64,000 nt of DNA from NCBI GenBank assembly GCA_024637045.1, contig JAGXFX010000004.1:1-64000 (forward strand), read 5' to 3'. Both the position numbers and the translations under genes were made by a program. The stretch comes from Soehngenia sp. (GTDB taxonomy: Bacteria; Bacillota; Clostridia; Tissierellales; Tissierellaceae). The notes beneath the pieces are model-generated. The model did no database searches. It saw only the letters and a program-made list of their open reading frames with translations, and had not been told where the DNA came from. Positions 45,101 to 53,033 of the stretch are shown here, one piece after another (position 1 is the stretch's first letter; each line of letters starts with the position of its first letter).

Positions 45101-47674
45101 TTAATAAATAATAATCAGATCAACGATGATAACAGAAATCTTCTATATGCTTCTGCGGATATAGTCCTAGGTAATGAGTCTTCCAGCTTGTGGGATCAAA
45201 TAAAATTAGAAGAAAAAATAGATGATAAAAAATCAAAACGTAAATTCGAAAAATACCAACAAATTAAAAATAATCAAAACCAAGAAAGGTATGAACTTAA
45301 ATACTTCAACGGTTATGGAGGATTTAACGAAAATGATTCTGAATATGTTATTCAATATCGTGAAAATATACAAACTCCCATGCCTTGGACAAATGTAATC
45401 GCAAATGACAATTTTGGGTTTATAATATCTGAAAATGGCGGGGGATATACTTGGTCTGAAAACAGCAACGAAAACAAACTTACTCCTTGGCTAAATGACA
45501 CAATTTTTAACATTCCACAAGAGGTAGTGTACATGAAAGATGAAAAATATGGTGAACTTTGGTCATTAACTCCTGATCCATTAGGTCACTACTTAGATTA
45601 TGACATATGCCACGGGAAGGGATATACAAAATTTTTAAGTCAATCATATGGGTTGGAGAGTTCCCTGAATATTTTTGCTTCATTGGAGGATTCAGTAAAA
45701 ATATATTCAGTTACATTAAAAAACAATACTGATGAGATTCGAATAATATCTAGTTTTCTATTTGTAAACCCTCTACTTGGAAGCAGTAGTGAGAAGAATA
45801 AGAATTATATAACAACTAATATAGTAGATGGTAATATGATTACTTTAAATAATTCTTTCAATCATCAATATCCTGATAGAACTATGTATATTAGCAGTTC
45901 AGAAGGTTTTAAGTCATACACTGGAAACAAAGATGAGTTTGACCTAAAAAATCTCAAGAACATGCATGTTTTCAAGAATGAAGTCGGAGGAGGCTTAAAT
46001 CCTTGTGGTGGTATACAAATAAAGTTGAAAATCAAGCCAAATGAAGAAAAACAATTTGTATTTATTCTTGGCCAGGAAATCGATAAGGAAAAACTCAAGG
46101 GAAATGCGCAATATTATCAAAACGTAGATAATTGCAACAAAGAACTCGCTAAAGTAAGAGAGTATTGGGACAATATTCTCTCAGTCATAAATATTGAAAC
46201 TCCTGATAATAAATTGGATACTATAGTGAACCGTTATCTTCCTTATCAAACCTTGGCTTGCAGAATAAAGGCACGGTCAGCATTTTATCAGACAGGTGGT
46301 GCATATGGATTCAGGGATCAAATACAGGATGCTTTGAACATGCTGATGATTGATCCTGATATTACAAAAAATCAAATTCTTTTGAATGCAGCACATCAAT
46401 TTAAAGAAGGAGATGTACTGCATTGGTGGCATCCAGGAGATGTAGAAAAGGGTGTAAGAACAAGATTTGCCGATGATTTGCTATGGCTTCCTTATGTTGT
46501 AGCTGAATATCTTCTTAATACAGAAGACTATAAAATTTTAGATTTTAAACTTCCCTATGTTACTGGTGAAACACTATTAGAAAATGAAAACGAACTGTAT
46601 ATGACCGTTGGTACATCAGAATATAAGGAAACATTATATGAACATTGTTTAAAAGCTATAGACCATTCCCTTGAGTTTGGTCATCATGGTTTGCCTCTTA
46701 TGAAAGGAGGAGACTGGAATGATGGAATGAATAAGGTCGGTATAAAAGGAAAGGGAGAAAGCGTGTGGCTTGGATGGTTTTTAGCACAGATACTTAAAAG
46801 ATTCACTAAAATATGTCTAGAAAGAGATGACAGAGTAAAAAGCACTGAATACTTTAACTATCGGAAGGATATAACCAGTGCCATTGAGAAGGATGGGTGG
46901 GATGGTTCATGGTACAAAAGAGCCTATTTTGATGATGGAACTCCACTTGGTTCTAAAATCAACTCCGAATGCAAAATTGCTTCACTGCCTCAAAGTTGGG
47001 CGGTCATATCTACACTAGGTGATGAAAAAAGAAGTAAAGACGCTATGGATTCTGTCAACAATCACCTTATACTAGAGGATAAAGGTATGATACTTCTATT
47101 TGCACCACCTTTTGAAAGGGGCCATAAAGACCCGGGATATATAAAAAATTATGCAAAAGGATTAAGAGAAAATGGAGGCCAGTATACTCATGCGGCAGCT
47201 TGGGTTATTTATGCATATGCACTTTTAGGAGAGGGCACAAAAGCATATGAATTATATGAAATGCTTAATCCTATAAATCACTCCCGTTCATTCTTTTTAG
47301 CAAATCAGTACAAGGTTGAACCATATGTTATCTCCGCAGATATTTACTATGTACACCCTCATGTTGGCAGAGGAGGATGGACATGGTATACAGGAGCTGC
47401 AGGCTGGATGTATCGAGTTTGTATAGAAGGAATTTTAGGCCTTAAAAAAAGAGGTTTGAAGCTTACCATTAATCCTTCAATCCCTCACAATTGGACAAAC
47501 TATACCATAAAATATAGATATAAAGAAACACAATATATTATTGAAGTCATCAACGACAATAATATATCCAACGGAAATGTAAAATACGTATTGGATAATA
47601 GAGATGTCCTAGAAGATTATATACAATTGGTTAATGACAAAAATGAACATCATATAAGAGTGGAGACGATTTAG
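39194..47674 (+). CDS. Giant cyclic beta-1,2-glucan synthase-like protein (GT84 + GH94)
   Basis: A 2826-residue membrane enzyme of the NdvB/ChvB type, normal length for the family. Order: soluble N-terminus; two helices near 370-420; a GT84 catalytic region with TFVVIPTLITSEEHVEDIF, YVITLDEDTKLPID (about 582) and RLHRWIRGDWQLVSWLF (about 735); further helices near 776-822, 849-878 and 909-949; a glycoamylase-like domain (SYYDLMASEARTTSFIGI near 1295 to SYMAHHMGMSLLSI near 1485); and a GH94 phosphorylase-like part with GGAYGFRDQIQDA, HWWHPGDVEKGVRTRFADD and GGDWNDGMNKVG (about 2504, general-acid Asp). It polymerises UDP-glucose; the GH94 part trims chains before cyclisation. ATG 39194 has AAAGGAG. 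Clearly more AT-rich than neighbours. Confidence 0.93.
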   Translation: MITPEVKSNIVKLATESNVEYRKQRIGKLISSMEDNFNEITKTYNDLSDIVSREDDLILGISWVLDNYYKVEEEYSKLKISSIKKDKLLLGILTNTIFKGYPQIYNIALELIESTKGNFDENTVIDILKTYQNIKILSIEEIWIFNTMLIIAIIEKINEESTEILKAQESKLRAISISTEDPEIVLANLKKEFEGNPTLSPIYIETLYKRLIKNQKTYSKSFDFLDSKLKERNTDLENTISLSHVSQSSTNIYIGYLFSSLNKVSRFNWKVIFEEVSIVENILRDDPSGIYSQMDFNSRDYYRTKLEQLAQKYDIEEIEVASEAVKLSKENSETSKGQHIGYYIIGKGEKDLIESLNLKMKFKLKKKQLPYIYITIISILALLSFTFLFQYFIGINHSIAAAILLSLMLSILASDFYVKLLNYFLQKIYPINFLPKLEFEKDIPSKYKTFVVIPTLITSEEHVEDIFEKMEEYYLANKSKNLYFALLGEFVDSNTEFEEKDDILIKTAKDKIKELNKKYSTSDTIFYYLQRKRQYNKKQGKWICWERKRGSLTDFNNLILGYKNISHKVISSDISHLIGKIKYVITLDEDTKLPIDSAKKLIGTISHPLNEAVYDDEKEKVVEGYGVIQPNVSIGLESSYVSKFTKIYARTSGSSIYVEGFSDLYQDVFNAGIFYGKGIYNLEIFSKILNEAIPQNKVLSHDLLEGSHIHVAFASDINIVDTYPTKYTSYLLRLHRWIRGDWQLVSWLFPRVKDSNNVLIKNPISLLSKWKIFDNLRRSLISIALYAFIIGLFTFLPKPLYIWVLFGLAVVFLPLILEAIESIIVKKTYKPHDKYIKRKNIKFNLKGSFQYTLIQLVFLPLEASITLSAIIISLYRVLVSKKNLLEWTTSAVSEMKTKNSLQNLMKKMKAVYMGIIGFLVLVYILRPDLLIAALIVSFIWGLSPYLIFLLDEKEIKKIEPTKEELSVMRKDARKIWSYFEDFSRKNTNYLPPDNYQEYPPKKIAERTSPTNIGLGLLAIISARDLGFLPITRAITSIRQMLSTIDKLEKWNGNLYNWYDTRTLEILRPKYVSSVDSGNYLGYLMVLKQSLIQYKDMPIIDDDIVQGIKETCELEQDISKETYDLINSFGVIEGKTSSQWISFLKDLKLHINQQSVKTISMIDELINEYAKYFSLRQYEEEKDLEKNSLFIYIAQEIGKIPLDLSLPEVQKYHMDLLMEIRQQKRNINETPDNIVLIENKVKSIISNIDEILRDLDEMIRIIDRLVDSTALYELYDYNKNLFSIGYDCENNLMTDSYYDLMASEARTTSFIGIITKQVPVEHWYKLSRVFTLHNSHRTLASWSGTMFEYFMPNLMMKNYEYSILDETYHSVLQAQIDYGNSKNKPWGVSESGYYFFDLDLNYQYKACGIPNIGFKRGLINDYVVSPYSTYLALNFDKEACFSNLNILRAEGAEGPYGLYEAIDYTQERLNQNEDKKIVKSYMAHHMGMSLLSINNFMNNNIMQERFHSNPIVKTGELLLEEKLPYKILMVKELKEKEKQKIDIKSKEVGPIGVYDEKYNAIPNCHLISNKNYHVMITNNGFTYSKYQDKMITRFRNHTDQRYFGYTFYFKDTDDNRVWSVGSEPVLDTPKKYEVIYSLNKAEIIREDSDIDTHMEMWISAEDNVEMRKITLMNKKSTPVNIEITSYAELAMTEQNADLSHPAFNNLFISTEYDKETESLIAVKKPRESSEQELYVFKTFSTASSEYSSTQFETNRSTFVGRGRNLSNPIALEKFLDNTEGVVLEPILSLRNGVRIEGHQKIQITYSMGVAENRSEINKLINKYKNPSIVKEQLELSEIQAQVEMSYLDVETEELKLYQAMISQLIYLSPNKRKYSKQILENNLGQEELWKYGISGDNPSILFRISSMEEQENLWTLMKGKEFWSLKGLKTDLVILNYQEVSYYKNLEEDIRDMISIIFGYNTDPQNIGVYLINNNQINDDNRNLLYASADIVLGNESSSLWDQIKLEEKIDDKKSKRKFEKYQQIKNNQNQERYELKYFNGYGGFNENDSEYVIQYRENIQTPMPWTNVIANDNFGFIISENGGGYTWSENSNENKLTPWLNDTIFNIPQEVVYMKDEKYGELWSLTPDPLGHYLDYDICHGKGYTKFLSQSYGLESSLNIFASLEDSVKIYSVTLKNNTDEIRIISSFLFVNPLLGSSSEKNKNYITTNIVDGNMITLNNSFNHQYPDRTMYISSSEGFKSYTGNKDEFDLKNLKNMHVFKNEVGGGLNPCGGIQIKLKIKPNEEKQFVFILGQEIDKEKLKGNAQYYQNVDNCNKELAKVREYWDNILSVINIETPDNKLDTIVNRYLPYQTLACRIKARSAFYQTGGAYGFRDQIQDALNMLMIDPDITKNQILLNAAHQFKEGDVLHWWHPGDVEKGVRTRFADDLLWLPYVVAEYLLNTEDYKILDFKLPYVTGETLLENENELYMTVGTSEYKETLYEHCLKAIDHSLEFGHHGLPLMKGGDWNDGMNKVGIKGKGESVWLGWFLAQILKRFTKICLERDDRVKSTEYFNYRKDITSAIEKDGWDGSWYKRAYFDDGTPLGSKINSECKIASLPQSWAVISTLGDEKRSKDAMDSVNNHLILEDKGMILLFAPPFERGHKDPGYIKNYAKGLRENGGQYTHAAAWVIYAYALLGEGTKAYELYEMLNPINHSRSFFLANQYKVEPYVISADIYYVHPHVGRGGWTWYTGAAGWMYRVCIEGILGLKKRGLKLTINPSIPHNWTNYTIKYRYKETQYIIEVINDNNISNGNVKYVLDNRDVLEDYIQLVNDKNEHHIRVETI

Positions 47675-47748
47675 CTCATATTATTTCAATTGACAGTGTA
47701 GGCATTATTTCAATATAAGGAGAAAATCCAAAAGGGAGGACTATCATA

Positions 47749-48630
47749 ATGAAAGTACGCAAAGCAGTTATACCGGCAGCGGGACTAGGTACAAGGTTTC
47801 TACCTGCCACTAAGGCTCAACCAAAGGAGATGCTCCCAATAGTTGATAAGCCAACACTTCAGTTTATAATTGAAGAGGCAGTGGACTCTGGAATTGAAGA
47901 GATTCTTATTATTACAGGCAGAAATAAGTCATCCATAGAAAATCATTTTGACAAATCCGTTGAGCTGGAAATGGAACTGGAGAGGGCAGGCAAACATGAT
48001 ATGCTTGAAGAGGTAAGAAAAATCTCTGATATGGTAAATATTCATTATATAAGGCAAAAAGAACCAAGAGGCCTGGGTCATGCGATTCACTGTGCCAAGA
48101 GCTTTATTGCTAATGAGCCTTTTGCAGTTTTACTGGGCGATGATGTTGTTCACAGTGAAAAACCTTGCCTTAAGCAGATGATTGAGATTTATGATGAGTA
48201 CAAGACTACCATACTTGGGGTACAGAAGGTCCCAAATCAGGATGTGAGCAAGTATGGTATTGTAGATGGTATGTACATTGAAGACAGGATATACAAGGTA
48301 AATAATCTTGTTGAAAAACCGAGTGTTCAGGATGCTCCTTCAAATATAGCCATATTAGGAAGATATATAATCAATCCTGCAATTTTTGAAGCTATTGAGG
48401 AAACTAAGCCTGGTAAGAAAGGTGAGATACAGCTCACAGATGCCCTTAATATTTTATCTAATAGAGAAGCAATGTATGCCTATGTGTTTGAAGGTAAAAG
48501 ATATGATGTAGGAGATAAGCAGGGCTTTCTTGAGGCTACAGTAGAGTTTGCATTAAGAAGAGAGGATTTAAGAGGAGAGTTTTTGAGCTATCTTGAGAAG
48601 GTGCTTGAGACTGAGAAGGAAAAAGAATAG
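47749..48630 (+). CDS. galU: UTP-glucose-1-phosphate uridylyltransferase
   Basis: Makes UDP-glucose from UTP and glucose-1-phosphate, 293 aa. The nucleotide-binding start KAVIPAAGLGTRFLPATKAQPKEMLPIVDKP is diagnostic; QKEPRGLGHAI, LGDDVVHS and VEKPSVQDAPSNIAILGRYI follow. GGGAGGA precedes ATG 47749. It lies 74 bases after the glucan synthase gene and supplies its substrate, so a shared task is likely. Its codons are less AT-rich than those of the synthase. Confidence 0.95.
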   Translation: MKVRKAVIPAAGLGTRFLPATKAQPKEMLPIVDKPTLQFIIEEAVDSGIEEILIITGRNKSSIENHFDKSVELEMELERAGKHDMLEEVRKISDMVNIHYIRQKEPRGLGHAIHCAKSFIANEPFAVLLGDDVVHSEKPCLKQMIEIYDEYKTTILGVQKVPNQDVSKYGIVDGMYIEDRIYKVNNLVEKPSVQDAPSNIAILGRYIINPAIFEAIEETKPGKKGEIQLTDALNILSNREAMYAYVFEGKRYDVGDKQGFLEATVEFALRREDLRGEFLSYLEKVLETEKEKE

Positions 48631-48717
48631 CGATTATAGATTGACTAGATAATCAGAGAGTTTAATCCATGGAAGTCAGGGTAAATAATGACCACTAACA
48701 TATAGAAGGTGATAAAT

Positions 48718-49569
48718 ATGAATAAATTTCACACAGGTTCCCTGATATATCCTGTAGACTTGTGTCTGAATGTTAAGGATTTAGACAAAATGGTTGAATT
48801 CTACAATGATACAATGGGATTTGATGTCATAACAAAGGAAGAAAAAGGAGTTCAAATGGGAGTTGCAGGAAAGAAGATTCTGTCGCTTGTAAGACCGGAT
48901 AATGTGATTCAAAAACCTCCAAGAAGAACAGGATTGTATCACTTTGCAATTCTGCTTCCTGAAAGAAAATACCTTGGTAGCTTTATAAATCATCTAAGGA
49001 ACAATAATGCACCCGTTACAGGAGGTGCAGATCATGAAGTTAGTGAAGCACTGTATCTACAGGATCCAGAGGACAATGGAATAGAGGTTTACTCAGATAT
49101 CCCGGACAGTCAATGGACTTGGCAGGGAGACCAGGTTAATATGGGATCAGAACCCCTTGATTTTAGAGGACTGATGGAGATAGGAAAGGATATTGAGTGG
49201 AAAGGAATGCCTGAAGGGACAAAACTTGGGCATATGCATCTTCATGTAAGCGAACTGGAAGAAGCCTTTCTTTTCTACAATACTCTTGGATTTCAGAGGG
49301 TAGCTGAAATGGGAGGAACTGCAAATTTCATATCCACTGGTGGATATCATCATCACATCGGATTGAATGTGTGGAATGGAAAAGGAGCGGATTCTGCGCC
49401 AGAAAATGCAACGGGGCTTAGGTATTATACCCTAGCTGTTTCTGGTGAAGAAAGACTGGAGAATATATTCAAGAGACTTGCAGAAAAAAATTATTATGTA
49501 ACAAGTGAGGAAGGAGTTCTTTATACACAGGACCCTTCGGGAAACAGGATACAAATAGAAATAGCATAG
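48718..49569 (+). CDS. VOC family protein (CatE-like two-domain dioxygenase/glyoxalase fold)
   Basis: A 283-residue protein of two paired VOC domains: LCLNVKDLDKMVEFYNDTMGFDV with QDPEDNGIEVYSD, then LGHMHLHVSELEEAFLFYNTLGFQ with TQDPSGNRIQIEI. His residues in HMHLHV, YHHHIGLNVW and the final Glu give a plausible metal site. The size and order match the CatE/YfiE group of catechol-2,3-dioxygenase-like proteins, but anaerobic context makes oxygenase activity uncertain. ATG 48718 (AAGGTG upstream) is preferred to GTG 48709. Confidence 0.85.
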   Translation: MNKFHTGSLIYPVDLCLNVKDLDKMVEFYNDTMGFDVITKEEKGVQMGVAGKKILSLVRPDNVIQKPPRRTGLYHFAILLPERKYLGSFINHLRNNNAPVTGGADHEVSEALYLQDPEDNGIEVYSDIPDSQWTWQGDQVNMGSEPLDFRGLMEIGKDIEWKGMPEGTKLGHMHLHVSELEEAFLFYNTLGFQRVAEMGGTANFISTGGYHHHIGLNVWNGKGADSAPENATGLRYYTLAVSGEERLENIFKRLAEKNYYVTSEEGVLYTQDPSGNRIQIEIA

Positions 49570-49572
49570 AAA

Positions 49573-49615
49573 TAATCCAGGCAGATGAACTGACTTAGTT
49601 CAAAAGCCTGGATTA
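49573..49615. terminator. Terminator between the convergent VOC and GerMN genes
   Basis: TAATCCAGGC (49573-49582) pairs with GCCTGGATTA (49606-49615), with an inner GAAC/GTTC hairpin in the loop, followed by TAATTTT. Confidence 0.75.
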
Positions 49616-49633
49616 TAATTTTGTGTTTATTAC

Positions 49634-50221
49634 TTAATCCATTGTTACTTCTATGGGATCCTCGATGCTAATATGACCCATAAGACTCACACCTTCCTGG
49701 CTATCCACAAGGAACTGAACTCTTTGGACTGAACCAAGTTCTCCCAATGACTCTACTGTCTGGCTTATAATGTAGCTTTCCTGCATGGAGCCACCGTTTA
49801 AGCCTTCTCCTGCAAAGTCAACGAAAGCTGTACCATCCATAACATCAACACTGATAAGCTCGACAGTTTCCGGGAAGCCAGTACTTAGGTTTTCGTCATC
49901 TTCCGGACCGTCAATCAGTGCCCTTACAACAGCCTCTTCAAGAGACATTTCATCATCATAGGAAACGGTTTGTGTTTCAGTTAACATTCTATCGTATTGT
50001 TCATCTCCTGTTTCAACATACTCGTTGTTTGCAAAATGGAGAACTACTTCTGCAGTTTTCTCCTCAGGCTCCTCAGGCTCTTCTGCTGGCTCTTCAGGCT
50101 CCTCGGAAGGTTCTTCTACCACAGGTGGTTCCTGAGGCTCTTCAGGCTCCTGTGAGCCTCCACAAGCTGCAAGTCCAACCGCAAGCACCAAGGCAAATAA
50201 TAATATAATAAATTTTTTCAT
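49634..50221 (-). CDS. GerMN domain lipoprotein
   Basis: A 195-residue exported lipoprotein. The signal peptide ends LAAC with Cys20. A Glu/Pro-rich linker (about 25-58) holds the domain away from the membrane. The rest is one GerMN domain: AEVVLHFANNEYV, SLEEAVVRALIDGP, VELISVDVMDGTAFVDFAGEGL, ISQTVESLGELGSVQRVQFLVDSQE. GerMN domains occur in spore germination GerM and in cell-envelope lipoproteins. AAAGGAGAA precedes ATG 50221. The repetitive linker is low-complexity. Confidence 0.9.
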   Translation of the reverse strand: MKKFIILLFALVLAVGLAACGGSQEPEEPQEPPVVEEPSEEPEEPAEEPEEPEEKTAEVVLHFANNEYVETGDEQYDRMLTETQTVSYDDEMSLEEAVVRALIDGPEDDENLSTGFPETVELISVDVMDGTAFVDFAGEGLNGGSMQESYIISQTVESLGELGSVQRVQFLVDSQEGVSLMGHISIEDPIEVTMD

Positions 50222-50361
50222 AACTTTCTCCTTTCGTGATGCAAATTGATATACTTCCTTAGATTCATTCTAGCACTAGAAGGGGAATGTTTCAATTTAC
50301 AATTTGGTGACAATGGCTCAAAATCACTGGGTATAGATATACAGAAGAGGTGGTGAAAACA

Positions 50362-51456
50362 ATGTTGATTAATGGATTACATGGTAAGGCAAAATTATTT
50401 GCTGAAAACATCGAAGAAGGAGCACAGGAACAGATTAAAAGATTTCTTGACCAGGATTATACGGAAGGTAAAAAAGTGAGGATTATGCCCGATGTGCATC
50501 ATGGTATGGGCTGTGTAATTGGTCTTACTGCTGAAATGGGAGATATGGTAATACCAAATATTGTAGGAGTGGACATTGGCTGTGGAATTCTACTGGTAAA
50601 GCTTGGAAGGAGAGAAATGCCTTTGCAAGAGCTTGATAAATTTATTGGAAGCAAAGTGCCATCGGCTATGAAAATCCATAGGAACAATAGATTTACCGAC
50701 CCTGAAGTAGACAGGCTAAAATGTCTCAAGTATTTAAAGGGAAGGGAGAGATTTCAAAGAAGTCTCGGAACCCTTGGAGGAGGGAATCACTTTATTGAGA
50801 TTGGAAAGGATTCAAAAGACCGGCTTTATCTGGTGATTCATTCAGGAAGCAGAAATCTGGGGAAGCAGATTGCAGATTATTATCAGAAGCTTGCAGTAAA
50901 AACCTGCAAGGATGGATACTCCAAAGACCTTTGTTATCTGAAGGGAAAGGAAAAGGAAGATTATCTTCATGATATGAAAATTGCCCAGAATTATGCTAAA
51001 ATAAACAGGGAAGGAATTGCGGAACTTATCCTTAAGGAGTTCTACAGAGCAAGTTTTTCAGACTTTGAGCATTTTCACACAATACACAACTATATTGACT
51101 TCAGGGATAACATTACAAGAAAAGGAGCAGTTTCAGCATACAAGGGTCAAGAACTTTTAATTCCAATCAATATGCGTGATGGGTCAATACTTGCACGAGG
51201 TAAGGGAAATTCCGACTGGAATTATTCAGCTCCCCATGGAGCAGGAAGAATCCTCAGCAGAAGAGATGCAAAAGAAACAGGCTCCCTGAAAGAGTTTAAG
51301 GAAACGATGAAAGGGATCTACTCCACATCAGTTCATGAGGGCACTCTTGATGAAAGTCCATTTGCGTATAAGCCTATGGATGAAATCCTTGAAAGGATTC
51401 GAGAAACAGTAGAAATTTTGGAAAGAATAGTACCGATATATAATTTCAAAGCATAG
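50362..51456 (+). CDS. rtcB: RtcB family RNA-splicing ligase
   Basis: GTP- and Mn2+-dependent RNA ligase joining 2',3'-cyclic phosphate and 5'-OH ends, 364 aa (short bacterial branch). Metal and GTP motifs: DVHHGMGCVIG, GVDIGCGILLVK, LGGGNHFIEIG, VIHSGSRNLGKQ, and APHGAGRILSRRDA, whose His is the guanylated nucleophile. ATG 50362 has AGAGGTGG upstream; GTG 50350 is closer to that site and is rejected. No RtcA, RtcR or archease gene adjoins. Followed in 12 bases by a DHFR gene. Confidence 0.92.
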   Translation: MLINGLHGKAKLFAENIEEGAQEQIKRFLDQDYTEGKKVRIMPDVHHGMGCVIGLTAEMGDMVIPNIVGVDIGCGILLVKLGRREMPLQELDKFIGSKVPSAMKIHRNNRFTDPEVDRLKCLKYLKGRERFQRSLGTLGGGNHFIEIGKDSKDRLYLVIHSGSRNLGKQIADYYQKLAVKTCKDGYSKDLCYLKGKEKEDYLHDMKIAQNYAKINREGIAELILKEFYRASFSDFEHFHTIHNYIDFRDNITRKGAVSAYKGQELLIPINMRDGSILARGKGNSDWNYSAPHGAGRILSRRDAKETGSLKEFKETMKGIYSTSVHEGTLDESPFAYKPMDEILERIRETVEILERIVPIYNFKA

Positions 51457-51467
51457 CGAGGAGGAAC

Positions 51468-51977
51468 ATGATGAATTTAATTTTTGCCGTTGACGGGAAC
51501 TGGAAAATTGGATTAGGTGGCCAGATGCTTGTGGAAATAGAGGAGGACCTACACAGGTTCAGAAGAATCACTGAGGAGCATATTGTAATAATGGGGAGAA
51601 AAACTCTAGAAGCTATACCCAATCAGAAACCATTGGAGAATAGAATAAATATCCTTGTAACAAGAAACAAGGAGTACAATCCAGAGGGATTTTTAGTTGT
51701 GAATTCACTGGAAGACTTATTTCCACTGCTAAAAGAGATAAATCCGGATAAAAAAATGAAGGTGTTTGTAACGGGTGGAGGCACAATTGCAAGACAACTG
51801 CTGCTTTTCTGTGACAAGGCATATATTACAAAGATATTTAAGGACTTTAAGGACGCCGATACTTTTATACCGAATCTTGATCTTGATGATGACTGGGAAG
51901 TTGTAGAGGAGTCAGAGGTTCACAGACAGGATGACCTCTACTACAGATATGTGAATTACGAAAGGGTCAGGTGGTAA
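51468..51977 (+). CDS. Dihydrofolate reductase family protein
   Basis: A 169-residue NADPH-dependent reductase of the DHFR fold. MNLIFAVDGNWKIGLGGQMLVEIEEDLHRFRRIT is the substrate-side start with the acidic residue in the expected helix; IVIMGRKTLEAIP and VFVTGGGTIARQLL are the NADPH loops. Met instead of the usual Leu-Pro-Trp after GGQ makes it somewhat diverged, but a folA role remains likely. GAGGAGG precedes ATG 51468. One base separates it from csaA. Confidence 0.88.
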   Translation: MMNLIFAVDGNWKIGLGGQMLVEIEEDLHRFRRITEEHIVIMGRKTLEAIPNQKPLENRINILVTRNKEYNPEGFLVVNSLEDLFPLLKEINPDKKMKVFVTGGGTIARQLLLFCDKAYITKIFKDFKDADTFIPNLDLDDDWEVVEESEVHRQDDLYYRYVNYERVRW

Positions 51978-51978
51978 T

Positions 51979-52323
51979 ATGACAATCAAGAGTGAAGTGA
52001 GCTTTGATGATTTTTTAAAGCTTGATATACGGGTAGGAAGAATTATTGAGGCAAGACCATTTGAAAAGGCAAGGAAACCGTCCTACAAATTAGTTGTTGA
52101 TATGGGTCCTGATATAGGAATCAAGAATTCAAGTGCTCAGATAATTGAGCATTATACTCCTGAGGATTTGGTGGATAAGCAGGTTTTGGCGGTTGTTAAC
52201 TTTCCTCCAAGAAATATTGCAGGTTTTCTTTCAGAGATTCTTGTGATGGGAACATACTCTGAAGGAGGAGTTGTACTCATAACTCCTGACAAACATGTAC
52301 AAACTGGAGATATATTAGGCTAA
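51979..52323 (+). CDS. csaA: CsaA-type tRNA-binding domain protein
   Basis: A 114-residue stand-alone OB-fold (tRNA_bind) protein. FDDFLKLDIRVGRIIEARPFEKARKPSYKLVVDMG, IKNSSAQI and VLAVVNFPPRNIAGFLSEILVMG match CsaA, a dimer with tRNA-binding and proposed export-chaperone activity. It ends the rtcB-DHFR-csaA operon, with a terminator seven bases later. Confidence 0.93.
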   Translation: MTIKSEVSFDDFLKLDIRVGRIIEARPFEKARKPSYKLVVDMGPDIGIKNSSAQIIEHYTPEDLVDKQVLAVVNFPPRNIAGFLSEILVMGTYSEGGVVLITPDKHVQTGDILG

Positions 52324-52330
52324 AAATTAT

Positions 52331-52360
52331 GCACCTGTTTTCAGGTGCTTAAATTTTTTT
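52331..52360 (+). terminator. Terminator of rtcB-DHFR-csaA
   Basis: GCACCTG (52331-52337) pairs with CAGGTGC (52342-52348) around TTTT, followed by TTAAATTTTTTT. Confidence 0.88.
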
Positions 52361-52416
52361 GCGAATTAATGAACCTTTTAGTGCTCCAAACACTCTTAGA
52401 GATGAAATGAGGTGAC

Positions 52417-53007
52417 ATGGTGGAATTGAAGCATCTTGTGAAGAAGGCGAAAAAAGGAGACAAGGAAGCCCTTTTGCAGCTGATTCTTAAAGAAAAGGAC
52501 AATTACTATAGACTTGCTTATACATATATGAAGAATCAAGTGGATATGGTACAGGATATGATAATAACTCTATTTGACAGTATAAAAAGTCTTCGCAAGT
52601 TTGATACAATTCCAAAGGAAACCAAGGAAATTGAACTGGTTCTGGATGAAATAACCGTAAGCCAGAATATTGGCAAGGAGTTTTCGATTACTGAAGGCCA
52701 GGAGATTGAAGTTCTTCAGAATATAATTCAAATAGACCAGATTGAAAAAAGAGATGAAAGGACATTTATTACCATTACAACGGAAGAGGGAACAAGGATT
52801 CCAGGAGTGAATCTCATTGCGGATGGAAGTAGTTACGAACTGCTGGAAACATCTGAAAGCAGCTATGAAAAGAAGCAGGACGAAATGATTCTTAATACCA
52901 GAACCCTTGAATTTGAAGGAACGGGAGATGAGTTAAAGCTTTTCATAGGTGACATCAGATATACCAAGAAATATGAGTTAACTGTATATAAAGAATCAAA
53001 AGAATAG
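52417..53007 (+). pseudogene. In-frame fusion of a sigma-70 N-terminus to an anti-sigma/DUF4179-DUF5643-type C-terminus
   Basis: The 196-residue frame starts as an ECF-like sigma factor (VELKHLVKKAKKGDKEALLQLILKEKDNYYRLAYTYMKNQ, region 2, about 1-60) but has no promoter-recognition region 4. From about residue 63 (TIPKETKEIELVLDEITVSQN) it reads as the C-terminal beta domain of the membrane anti-sigma protein usually encoded just downstream. The simplest reading is a deletion joining two adjacent genes in frame. It has AATGAGGTGAC before ATG 52417 and no membrane helix. A working sigma factor is unlikely; it could still be expressed. Confidence 0.65.
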
Positions 53008-53033
53008 AATAAGGACCGGCCGGTCCTTATTCT
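53006..53033. terminator. Perfect 28-nt palindrome between convergent genes
   Basis: AGAATAAGGACCGG (53006-53019) is exactly complementary to CCGGTCCTTATTCT (53020-53033). ATTT follows on the plus side. It probably ends transcription from both sides. Confidence 0.65.
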
